From positions 1 through 49,316 of the forward strand of contig CAJWTS010000023.1 in assembly GCA_913047795.1 (NCBI GenBank): a DNA stretch of 49,316 nt, read 5' to 3'. Shown one piece after another: positions 1 to 6,739 of this stretch. The number at the start of each line of letters is the position of its first letter. Position 1 is the stretch's first letter. Below the pieces are notes generated by a model. That model was not told where the DNA came from. It ran no database searches and saw only the letters and a program-made list of their open reading frames with translations. The DNA comes from an uncultured Verrucomicrobiota bacterium. Lineage in GTDB: Bacteria; Verrucomicrobiota; Kiritimatiellia; CAJWTS01. Position numbers and translations under genes: made by a program.

Positions 1-2
1 AG

Positions 3-947
3 GGCAAGCTGTCTGATATTCAGCTCGCCTGTCGGCAGGGCGATGCGAACGTCGTGATATTCAACAACGAGTTGTCGCCGGTGCAGGTCAATAACCTGGA
101 TCTTTCACTGGGTATCAGCGTCATTGACCGCACCGAGTTGATCTTGCAGATCTTCGCGCGCCGCGCGCGCTCGGCCGAGGCGCAGGTTCAAGTTGAACTC
201 GCACAGCTCGAGTATCTCGTTTCGCGTATTCCCGTTTCGGCCAAGCAGCAGCGATTCCAGGGCGGCATCGGGATGCGCGGTCCGGGCGAGAGTCCTTTCC
301 GAATGCGCAACGCACCGATGCGTCGGCGCATCACATACCTCAAGAAAAAGATCGACCGCATCCAGGGTCAACGCCGCCGTACACGGCAGCAGCGTCGGTG
401 GCCGCTGGTCGCGCTGGTCGGATACACCAACGCGGGTAAGTCGACGCTGCTCAATGCGTTTGCCAAGGCCGACGCGTACGTGGATGATCGGCTCTTCGCG
501 ACGCTCGACACAAAAACACGATTGGTCCGTATAGCGGCCGATCGGGATGTCCTGGTGACCGACACGGTCGGGTTTATTCGTGATCTGCCGCACGGATTGA
601 TCGCCTCTTTCCGTTCGACGTTGGAGGAGGTCGCCGAGGCCGACCTCTTGTTGCACGTCGCGGATGCGGGACATCCGTACATCGAAGATCACTGCCGGAT
701 CGTTGACGCGACCCTGAAGGAGATCGGAGCCGGGGAGGTGCCGTCATTATTCCTGCTCAATAAGTGTGATCGCGCGGCGGGACGCGATGCGATGCCGGCA
801 TTGTGCGATCATTACCCGCACGCGTTGCGCGCCTCAGCATTGACGGGTGACGGTCTGGATTGCGTGGCCGCGCGAATCGATGCCGTGTTGAGCGCGCAAG
901 CACGCATCAGGCGCGACAACGCGCCGATGTCGGAAGCATATCTTTGA
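3..947 (+). CDS. hflX: GTPase HflX, C-terminal part (5' end outside window)
   Basis: HflX is a ribosome-associated GTPase that splits or rescues stalled ribosomes. The frame is open from the window edge, so the N-terminus is missing; a GTG at 54 is internal. The visible part starts in the HflX N-domain (VVIFNNELSPVQ), runs through the helical linker with a GPGE motif, and enters the G domain with G1 GYTNAGKST, G3 DTVGF and G4 NKCD. The linker reads GPGESPFRM where the family usually has GPGETQLE, a small oddity. The C-terminal tail is short. It is followed by about 95 bp without a gene and then the pilT remnant. The family assignment is certain from the motifs. Confidence 0.95.
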   Translation, partial: GKLSDIQLACRQGDANVVIFNNELSPVQVNNLDLSLGISVIDRTELILQIFARRARSAEAQVQVELAQLEYLVSRIPVSAKQQRFQGGIGMRGPGESPFRMRNAPMRRRITYLKKKIDRIQGQRRRTRQQRRWPLVALVGYTNAGKSTLLNAFAKADAYVDDRLFATLDTKTRLVRIAADRDVLVTDTVGFIRDLPHGLIASFRSTLEEVAEADLLLHVADAGHPYIEDHCRIVDATLKEIGAGEVPSLFLLNKCDRAAGRDAMPALCDHYPHALRASALTGDGLDCVAARIDAVLSAQARIRRDNAPMSEAYL

Positions 948-1042
948 GTGACAGTCGGAGGCTGAACCTACGAAGATCGCGTCGAGGAATGATCGGCTGG
1001 GCCAGTGGCGTCCGATGATGAATAAACGGCGGAGGCAGGATC

Positions 1043-1587
1043 GTGGCGAAGTTGAGAATGGAGATCCTGTTGCGGCAGATGTTCGACTCCGGGGCGTCGG
1101 ACCTGTTGTTAACGGTTGGCAGGCCGCCCCAGTTTCGCATCCATGGATCCATGGGCCTTTCGGAAGCGATTCGCTGCATGCCGAAGATCCGATCGAGTAT
1201 ATACACGCCCATGGTCGCAGCGTGATCGACCAGCGCGAGATTGGCGAGGATGCCATGTCGTTCTCGGATGCCTTGTGCAGTGTGTTCCGTCAGTCGGCGG
1301 ATGTGATCATGGTGGGCGTCATTCCCCAGCAGTTGATCATGATTCAGGACGAGTCTGCGCGTGGGCTTGCCTCTGAGGTCATGAATGTTGATAATGCGAT
1401 ACGAAATTTGATGCGGGAGAAGCAGGTCCAGTAGATTGACTCTGTTATTCAGACAGGAAAGGCGTCGGGCATGGCAACCATGAACGAATCGCTTGCCCGC
1501 TTGTTCTTCGCTGACCGGATAACTGAAGAGGCCGCGCTGATGCGATCCCCGAGACCGAAGGAGTTGACGCGGTTGCTTAACCGTTGA
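1043..1587 (+). pseudogene. pilT: pilT remnant (type IV pilus retraction ATPase), heavily decayed
   Basis: PilT is the hexameric ATPase that retracts type IV pili. Three pieces in PilT order are seen. The first is the N-terminus from a GTG at 1043 (GASDLLLTVGRPPQFRIHGS). A shift to another frame near 1150-1185 gives EDPIEYIHAHGRSVIDQRE and then a DVIMVG box. The third is the C-terminal part, with GLASEVMNVDNAIRNLMRE, an in-frame TAG at 1432-1434, IDSVIQTGKASGM and a last stop at 1585-1587. The Walker A region is gone between pieces one and two, and roughly 70 residues are missing after DVIMVG. So there are two deletions, one frameshift and one nonsense codon. It cannot make an active ATPase. 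PilU or another PilT paralogue is equally possible as the ancestor. Confidence 0.85.
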
Positions 1588-1600
1588 CGGTGAGCACCAG

Positions 1601-2566
1601 ATGATGCAGGCCATGAACGGAAGAGATTGTCGACGCCACCGCCAGACGGCCGGAATCGGTTTCCTGGTTCTGGTTGCCTTGTTTGCGAGTTCAGAGGCGG
1701 CCGCGCCGATCGAGAAGGAACTTGCCGAGCACCGTCAGCGCGCCGACGCGGCCGGCAAGGCTGCTGAGACGACATTAGGGAAGAGCCGTGAGGAGCCCGC
1801 GCGCCTGGAGAAGTCTGTCAAGAAGGCGGATGAGGACGGGAAGGCCCGACCTGCAGACACCGAGCGCCGTGAAGGCGAGCGTGTCGCGCAAGCGACTGAG
1901 CAGGCACGACGCGAACGCGCGATCGCCGATGCGCGCCGGCTCGAAAACGAGCGCCGGGAAGCCGCCGAACGCGCCGAACTGGAGCGCCGGGCAGCCGAAG
2001 CCATAGCCGAACAACAAAGTAAGGACGAGGCGAAGCGGGCAAGGGCCGACGCGCGTCGATTGACAAAGGAGCGCAAGAAGGCCGAGAAGCTCGCCGCAAG
2101 GAAGCGTCGCGAGGAAAAGAAACGTGCCGAGGCTGAAGCACGGCAGCTCGCGAAGCAGCATAGGGAAGCCGAAGCGCTTGCGGAGGAGAAGCGACGTGAG
2201 GAGGCGAAGCAGGCCTGGACCGAGGCGCAGCGCCTGAAAGAGGACCGCGAAGAGGCCGAGAAGCTCGCCGTAAGGAAGCGTCACGAGGAGCAGAAACGTG
2301 CCGAGGCGGAAGCACGGCAGCTCGCGAAGCAGCATAGGGCAGCCGAAGCGCTTGCGGAGGAGAAGCGACGTGAGGAATTTGCTGAGAGCAGGCGCCGTGC
2401 TGCGCAAGAGCGTGTTGCCACGGCCGACGTCGCCGAGGAGAAACCGTCAGATTCGACACGAGTCGCAGTGGCCGCCGTCGAGCCGGATGATACCGACGAG
2501 GATTTCGGCGAAGGCAGCACGGTCAGGCTCAATAGTTACCACCAGGACATGCGTCGAAGACGATGA
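1601..2566 (+). CDS. Exported, highly charged coiled-coil protein (TolA-like composition), function unknown
   Basis: The protein has 321 residues. A basic start and hydrophobic stretch (GIGFLVLVALFASSEAAA) form a signal peptide or N-terminal anchor. Residues 35-280 are almost entirely Ala, Glu, Lys, Arg and Gln, predicted to be one long helix or coiled coil. A 58-residue unit (EKLA..KR.EE.KRAEAEARQLAKQHR.AEALAEEKRREE) occurs twice. The last 50 residues are acidic and less regular. An in-frame Met at 1613 is an alternative start. The TGA stop overlaps the ATG of the pilB/gspE remnant (ATGA at 2563-2566), so it was probably translated with that gene. The resemblance to TolA or TonB-linker regions is only compositional; no function can be named. 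Confidence 0.6.
   Translation: MMQAMNGRDCRRHRQTAGIGFLVLVALFASSEAAAPIEKELAEHRQRADAAGKAAETTLGKSREEPARLEKSVKKADEDGKARPADTERREGERVAQATEQARRERAIADARRLENERREAAERAELERRAAEAIAEQQSKDEAKRARADARRLTKERKKAEKLAARKRREEKKRAEAEARQLAKQHREAEALAEEKRREEAKQAWTEAQRLKEDREEAEKLAVRKRHEEQKRAEAEARQLAKQHRAAEALAEEKRREEFAESRRRAAQERVATADVAEEKPSDSTRVAVAAVEPDDTDEDFGEGSTVRLNSYHQDMRRRR
2081..2376 (+). repeat. Near-identical in-frame direct repeat, 174-bp period
   Basis: Two copies of about 122 bp (2081-2202 and 2255-2376) differ at only a handful of positions and are offset by exactly 174 bp, i.e. 58 codons. They lie inside the coiled-coil gene. The high DNA identity, including synonymous positions, points to a recent duplication or gene conversion and not to convergent low-complexity sequence. 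Confidence 0.85.
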
Positions 2567-2703
2567 TTCCCGGCAAACTCGGCAGCATGCTTGTCGAGCG
2601 AGCGGCGCGATTACCGAAGACGAGCTTCAGGCCGCCATTCGGCGGCAAGGTGAGACCGATCAACTGCTCGGACAGCTCCTGGTCGAACTCGGGCACCGTG
2701 CCA
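2563..2703 (+). pseudogene. N-terminal fragment of a PilB/GspE-type assembly ATPase, frameshifted
   Basis: The fragment starts with ATG at 2563, overlapping the preceding stop. The first frame reads MIPGKLGSMLVER. Losing one base restores GAITEDELQAAIRRQGE, then LLGQLLVELG in the next frame. Together they match the MshEN-type N-terminal domain of GspE/PilB ATPases (K-LG-LV-G-I-E-L--AL--Q-----LG-LLVELG). Nothing of the ATPase core follows; after about residue 45 the frame runs into an unrelated remnant. This is a truncated, frameshifted relic. Confidence 0.7.
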
Positions 2704-3020
2704 TAATTGCCGGCGTGATGCTCTTTTATGGATATCTTGCGCTGACGCGCCATGGCCGTGCGGTGGAATTGCAGCGCGACGGCTCGATCGCGGTTGATAT
2801 GATCACATGCAAGGTGCGCGAAGCGGCATCGGGTGATGTGACGGTTAGCATCAACCCCGGCGTGCTGACGATCACAACGACGAGCGGACGGGGCTCGATT
2901 ATGGCGCGATGCTTCGACCGCGCGCACAAAGTTCGCATATACAACGGCGAAAGGGCGTGCTAAAAGGTAAAATATGAAAGCGATACGCTGGAAGAGGGCA
3001 TGTACATGGAGACAACCTGA
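2704..3020 (+). pseudogene. Remnant of a PilW/GspJ-like minor prepilin
   Basis: Directly in frame with the ATPase fragment, the sequence reads VMLFYGYLALTRHGRAVEL, QRDGSIAVDMITCKVREA, and then SGDVTVSINPGVLTITTTSG. This pattern (aromatic end of a membrane helix, Q-RD-S-A-DM-T-K-REA, then a beta-rich stretch) resembles the start of the globular domain of PilW/GspJ minor pilins. The N-terminal processing segment GFTL-E is missing. A TAA at 2961-2963 interrupts the frame, after which it continues in frame as KVKYESDTLEEGMYMETT to a TGA at 3018-3020. The family match is by eye only. Confidence 0.5.
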
Positions 3021-3038
3021 TCACGGTGAGTGATCAGG
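3016..3038. repeat. Perfect 9-bp inverted repeat
   Basis: CCTGATCAC, a 5-base spacer GGTGA, then GTGATCAGG. It lies in the 176 bp between the prepilin remnant and the rhomboid-like gene. It could be an operator or a hairpin. No T-run follows, so a rho-independent terminator is unlikely. I see no gene in 3021-3196. Confidence 0.5.
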
Positions 3039-3196
3039 GGGAGTCGCGCGGTATCGCGTCCGTTGCCCACCGTAACGTGCCCGAATCGGTGCCGTGACTC
3101 TGCCCACGCCATGACGGGCCAATGTTCCCGCGTGGCGGCCGATCAACACGCTGACGTCGAGTCGCCTGCGTTAGCTCCTAACCGAGATTCCTGATC

Positions 3197-4012
3197 ATGC
3201 GCTGGCTGGACAAGTTGGAACGCCGTTACGGACGCTACGCCGTTCCAAATGTCACACTCTTTCTCATCGCCTTCCAGGTGATCGTCTACTTCATGGTTGC
3301 CGCCAGGAACGGCGTCTGGACCCGTGCCGTCCTCATCCCTGCACGGGTCCTCGATGGCGAGTTCTACCGGCTGTTTACGTTTCCCTTTTTACCGCCGAAC
3401 AGCCCGGGACAGCTCGGCCCCATCTGGGCCTTTTTTTACTGGTACCTGTTCTATCTTTTTGGCCGATCGTTGGAGCATCATTGGGGAACCTTCCGGTACA
3501 ACGTCTATCTCCTGATCGGGTACGTCCTAACGGTCGCTGCCGGGTTTCTGCAACCTGCCTTTCCGGTGACAAACGGCTACTGGCTCAGCACCGTCTTTCT
3601 AGCTTTCGCGTTCCTGAATCCCCGCTTCGTGATCAACCTGATGTTCATTTTTCCCGTCCAGATTGTGTGGCTGGCGGCAATCACCTGGGGCTTCTATGTG
3701 TTCACTATGTTCGGAGGGGACGCGTCGCAACGGCATGGCGTGCTGGCGGCCACTATCACGTTCCTCATCTTTTTTGGAAGGGATGTCTGGGCCTGGTTGC
3801 GAGCGCGGTATCGACACTCGCGTTCGGCCGCGACTGCGGCGGCAACCACGGCCGAGCAGGAGAAGGAACCGTTTCATCGCTGCCACGCCTGCGACCGAAC
3901 GGATTTGACCCATCCCGAGATGACGTTCAGATATTGTTCGGATTGCGCCGGGCAACCGGGCTATTGTGAGGAGCACATCGCAAATCACGAACACGTCCGA
4001 TCGGAAGCCTGA
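3197..4012 (+). CDS. Rhomboid-like integral membrane protein with C-terminal zinc ribbon
   Basis: The protein has 271 residues. About six hydrophobic segments span residues 18-200. The stretch LFGRSLEHHWGTFRYNVYL near residue 87 matches the rhomboid first-loop pattern (G--LE--WG--R----Y). The GxSG nucleophile motif of active rhomboid proteases is not visible; the equivalent region reads NGYWLSTVFLAF. It is therefore probably a non-catalytic relative. A basic, Ala-rich linker leads to a zinc-binding tail with C229-x2-C232, C247-x2-C250, C257 and nearby His residues. No strong ribosome-binding site precedes the ATG. It stands alone between decayed sequence and small doubtful frames. The substrate or partner is unknown. 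Confidence 0.75.
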   Translation: MRWLDKLERRYGRYAVPNVTLFLIAFQVIVYFMVAARNGVWTRAVLIPARVLDGEFYRLFTFPFLPPNSPGQLGPIWAFFYWYLFYLFGRSLEHHWGTFRYNVYLLIGYVLTVAAGFLQPAFPVTNGYWLSTVFLAFAFLNPRFVINLMFIFPVQIVWLAAITWGFYVFTMFGGDASQRHGVLAATITFLIFFGRDVWAWLRARYRHSRSAATAAATTAEQEKEPFHRCHACDRTDLTHPEMTFRYCSDCAGQPGYCEEHIANHEHVRSEA

Positions 4013-4030
4013 TCGCGACCACCGCGCGAG

Positions 4031-4232
4031 ATGAGAGAGAATTCATCATTCGAGCACCTGTCGGACTGGCTGGCGTCGCATGTTCTCGAGATCCGGATCA
4101 CCATTCTTCTATAGTGCCGCGGTCTTCTTTGGCATTGGTGCCGAACGGATTCGACGCGACCTGAAGACCCAGGAATCGAATTCGACTGACCCCGGTCAAT
4201 CGGTCCCGGTCGAGGAGCGCGCCGGTGATTAG
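4031..4232 (+). pseudogene. Possible broken small membrane protein gene
   Basis: The 306-bp gap 4013-4318 has no clear gene. Two short frames could be halves of one: MRENSSFEHLSDWLASHVLE from 4031, stopped at 4114, and the frame from 4080 reading FFYSAAVFFGIGAERIRRDL, stopped at 4230-4232. Joined, they give a soluble helix, one membrane segment and a charged tail. Neither half is recognised and the joining is speculative. The rest of the gap shows nothing convincing. Confidence 0.2.
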
Positions 4233-4318
4233 GCTCCTCTTGAGTTTTTTCGGAAGCTGGCCGCGGCTGTTCGCGGCGAGTACGCCTGCGTCGTTTGTTT
4301 CTTCCTGGGCCTGATGGT

Positions 4319-4594
4319 CTATTCGACAACGGGGTTCATGTGCTGACGTCTCCCCGAAGAACTGGACCGCATGGGACTGTAGAACCTGGCATGGTTAGGC
4401 ACTTTGAACAAGGAGGCCGGGAGGGCACGAAGAAGATACAGCGATGAACAGATTGTCTGCGCGTCGACCCAGTCGAAGCCGGTCTGTTCGGCGCGGCCGA
4501 CAATCGTCTGCCCGTAGATCAAGAACAGGAGCGTTAGAACCAGGATAACCACTGTGCCGGTGTGAACCGTCCGGCGTTGTGGTTTCTCTCTCAC
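4319..4594 (-). CDS. Hypothetical small single-pass membrane protein
   Basis: The frame has 91 codons from a GTG, 23 bp downstream of recN and on the same strand. A basic N-terminus (REKPQRR) precedes one clear membrane helix (TGTVVILVLTLLFLIYGQTI). A Trp/Asp-containing stretch and a Ser/Arg-rich tail follow. There is no strong ribosome-binding site; an overlapping ATG frame at 4607 lacks any membrane segment and looks less likely. The tail after about residue 60 may not be real protein. The position suggests cotranscription with recN if genuine. Confidence 0.35.
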   Translation of the reverse strand: MREKPQRRTVHTGTVVILVLTLLFLIYGQTIVGRAEQTGFDWVDAQTICSSLYLLRALPASLFKVPNHARFYSPMRSSSSGRRQHMNPVVE

Positions 4595-4617
4595 CTGAAC
4601 GGGCCATTCGTGGCGGG

Positions 4618-6279
4618 CTAGACGTTCAGTATCATTTGCCGCGCGTGTTCGATCGTCACGCTCGTCAATTCTTCGCCGCCGAGCATGCGGGCAATCTCTC
4701 GTGTGCGGGTGTCTTCGTCGAGCGATTCGATCTGCGTGTGCGTTCGACCGTCGCGAACGTCTTTCCTGACGGCCAGATGCGTCATGCCGTGCGCGGCCAC
4801 TTGCGGTAGATGTGTGATGCTGATGACCTGGTGATTCTGCGCGACGTCGCGCAGTTTCAGCCCCACGGCGATTCCTATTTCGCCGCCTATGTTTGAGTCT
4901 ATTTCGTCGAAGATCAAAACGGGAATCCGATCGTGTTTCGCAAGCACGGCCTTGGTCGCCAGCATGACGCGTGAGATCTCGCCGCTTGATGCGATCGCGC
5001 GCAGGGGGCGCATGGTCTCGCCGACGTTCGGGGCGAAGCCAAAGTCGATGGCGTCCTGTCCCGCCGGTCCGGGTTCGCAGGGCTCAAGATCGACGGCGAA
5101 GGCGCCTTCCGCAAAACCGAGGTCCTGGATTGCCTTCGTGATCGATTGGCTCAGTCCGGTCGAGGCCTTCTTGCGGCCGGTGCGTAGTTTGCGTGCTGCG
5201 GTATCGAGGGCCTTACGTATTTTCTCCAAATCCCGATCAACGGCCAGGATCTGTTCCTCCCGGCTCTCAAGGTCGTTCAGCCGCCCTTGTGACGTTACGA
5301 GGTGCTCCAGCACGGCCTCGACGGATCCGCCATATTTGCGTTTGAGCATTTCGTATAGTGACTTGCGCTGCTCGAGCCACTCGAGGCGCCTGGGATCAGC
5401 CTCGATGTCTTGCACGTATTGGTGGATGGATCGCGTCAGTTCCTGAATCTGAACATTGACCGCCTGTGCCTCTGCCAGCCACGCGCCGCCTTGCGGCACG
5501 AGCCGTGACAGTTCAACGAGCGCACGTTGCGCGGTCGCGACGCCACTGAAGGCGGTCGGTTCGTCGTCCGACAACGCATTGCAGGCTTGTGACGCAAGTT
5601 CGAGAATGAGCTGCGCGTTGGCAACTACGGTGTGATCTTCGTCGAGCGTCGTTGCCTCGTCTGCCGTCAGCTTCGCTTCTTCGATTTCGGCGATCTGGTA
5701 GCGCAGCAGGTCAACCTGCTGCGCTACCTGTGAATCGTCGCCGTCCAGTTCATGTCGCCGGCTCTCAAGGTCGAGCTGTTCGCGGTAGACCTGCGCATAG
5801 GTCTCGCGCTCCGCCGCCAGTCCTGCGAATGCATCGAGCACGTCGAGCTGGTAGGCCTGTTTCAAGAGCGCCTGGTGGTCGTGTGGGCCGTGCAGGTCAA
5901 CCAGCAGGTCGCCGAGTTGCCTGAAGACCTGGATCGTGGTGGGGCAGTCATTGACCAGGTTCTTACCGCTGCCCGTCGCGGATACGGTGCGACGCAGGAT
6001 CAGCCGGTTTTCCTCGCAGGTGTCTAGTGCCAGCTCGTCGAGAACCCGGTTTACGGCGTCGGGATCGGCGAGATGAAAGACAGCCTCGACCGTGCATTGT
6101 GCTTCTCCGGTGCGGATCATCGATTTGTCCGCGCGTTCGCCAAGAACAAGTCCCAAGGCGTCGATGAGTATCGACTTCCCAGCCCCCGTCTCGCCGGTAA
6201 TCACGTTCAGGCCTTTCTGGAAGGCGACGGTAACGTCTTCCACAACAGCGAGGTTTCGTACGCGCAGCGACTCAAGCAT
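4618..6279 (-). CDS. recN: DNA repair ATPase RecN
   Basis: RecN is an SMC-like protein that gathers and tethers DNA ends during double-strand-break repair. The protein has 553 residues, the normal family length. The N-terminus carries Walker A GETGAGKS near residue 31. The middle (about 150-370) is the antiparallel coiled coil rich in Glu, Gln and Leu. The C-terminal half has the ABC signature region SSGEISRVMLATKAVLA, Walker B VLIFDEIDS and the His loop ITHLPQVAAHG. The start at ATG 6279 fits the family N-terminus (LESLRVRNLAVVEDV). No LexA-type operator was recognised. It is divergent from the tRNA gene. Confidence 0.96.
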   Translation of the reverse strand: MLESLRVRNLAVVEDVTVAFQKGLNVITGETGAGKSILIDALGLVLGERADKSMIRTGEAQCTVEAVFHLADPDAVNRVLDELALDTCEENRLILRRTVSATGSGKNLVNDCPTTIQVFRQLGDLLVDLHGPHDHQALLKQAYQLDVLDAFAGLAAERETYAQVYREQLDLESRRHELDGDDSQVAQQVDLLRYQIAEIEEAKLTADEATTLDEDHTVVANAQLILELASQACNALSDDEPTAFSGVATAQRALVELSRLVPQGGAWLAEAQAVNVQIQELTRSIHQYVQDIEADPRRLEWLEQRKSLYEMLKRKYGGSVEAVLEHLVTSQGRLNDLESREEQILAVDRDLEKIRKALDTAARKLRTGRKKASTGLSQSITKAIQDLGFAEGAFAVDLEPCEPGPAGQDAIDFGFAPNVGETMRPLRAIASSGEISRVMLATKAVLAKHDRIPVLIFDEIDSNIGGEIGIAVGLKLRDVAQNHQVISITHLPQVAAHGMTHLAVRKDVRDGRTHTQIESLDEDTRTREIARMLGGEELTSVTIEHARQMILNV

Positions 6280-6289
6280 GCCGAAGGAT

Positions 6290-6295
6290 AGTATA
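6290..6295 (-). promoter_or_regulatory. Putative recN -10 element close to the start codon
   Basis: TATACT on the minus strand lies only 10 bases before the recN ATG, which would give a very short or absent 5' leader. There is no Shine-Dalgarno sequence in that space. The -35 region is poor (pyrimidine-rich), so this is tentative. Confidence 0.35.
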
Positions 6296-6349
6296 CGGAA
6301 CGGAAAAGAGAAAAAGGAAAACGGGAGAAGGAAGAAGAAACAGGCAGGA

Positions 6350-6378
6350 TTGACATTTGCAGCGGCCGTGACTTAAAG
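6350..6378 (+). promoter_or_regulatory. Sigma-70-type promoter for the CAT-anticodon tRNA
   Basis: A perfect -35 TTGACA (6350-6355), a 17-base spacer and a -10 TTAAAG (6373-6378) stand about 20 bases before the tRNA 5' end. Spacing and orientation fit a strong stable-RNA promoter. Confidence 0.7.
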
Positions 6379-6397
6379 TCTCCGGCGACCTTCTCTT

Positions 6398-6474
6398 GGC
6401 GGGGTAGCTCAGTTGGTTAGAGCAGCGGAATCATAATCCGCGGGTCGTGGGTTCGAGTCCCTCTCCCGCTACCA
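6398..6474 (+). tRNA. tRNA with CAT anticodon (elongator Met or Ile2)
   Basis: The gene is a 77-base cloverleaf with encoded CCA. The acceptor stem is GGCGGGG/TCCCGCT (wobble pairs at the ends), the D arm GCTC-AGTTGGTTA-GAGC, the anticodon stem GCGGA/TCCGC with loop ATCATAA, and the T loop TTCGAGT. The T stem GTGGG/CCCTC has one mismatch. The anticodon is CAT. Initiator features (mismatched first pair with C1, GGG/CCC anticodon stem) are absent, so it reads Met internally, or AUA if modified as tRNA-Ile2. Sequence alone does not settle which. Confidence 0.93.
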
Positions 6475-6495
6475 CTTTCACCCTTTGTTTGCAGG

Positions 6496-6527
6496 ATTTT
6501 CCGAGCCTCTCTCCGCTTTCGGAAAAT
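6496..6527. repeat. 9-bp inverted repeat downstream of the tRNA
   Basis: ATTTTCCGA (6496-6504) and TCGGAAAAT (6519-6527) are perfect inverted copies around a 14-base loop. They could serve as a terminator hairpin for the tRNA, or be part of an old recombination site next to the integrase stub. Confidence 0.5.
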
Positions 6528-6529
6528 TC

Positions 6530-6550
6530 TTCGTGTCATTTTTCGTGTCA
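6530..6550. repeat. Tandem direct repeat TTCGTGTCA x2
   Basis: TTCGTGTCA occurs at 6530-6538 and again at 6542-6550, separated by TTT (12-bp period). The second copy contains the stop codon of the recombinase stub. Short direct repeats between an integrase gene and its tRNA target are typical of arm-type integrase sites, but this reading is an inference. Confidence 0.45.
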
Positions 6551-6739
6551 CTGCGGGAGCGTTCCCGGAATGGCATGACCTCCAGGAGTGCGAATTACTG
6601 CCTGCTCCGGGGTATCCACGATCTTCAACATCTTCATCTGTTCCCTGCGATATTCAGGACTCAGATGACCGTACACTTCTTCGATCAGCCTTGTGGTCGC
6701 ATGCCGGGGGCGGTCTGCCGCGGCATTTCTCGCGTCGAT
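6548..6739 (-). pseudogene. C-terminal stub of a tyrosine recombinase/integrase
   Basis: On the minus strand the codons right after the carB stop read, in the same frame, ARNAAADRPRHATTRLIEEV and then YGHLSPEYRREQMKML, ending at the TGA at 6548-6550. The -T-LIEEVYGHLSPEYRREQM- pattern is the end of the catalytic domain of phage or genomic-island integrases, where Tyr of VYGHL is the nucleophile. The Arg and His-x-x-Arg boxes and the whole N-terminus are absent, because carB begins where they should be. The stub lies 74 bp from the 3' end of a tRNA, the classic integration target. It is the scar of a lost integrative element, its length fixed by a deletion reaching the carB end. Confidence 0.8.
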
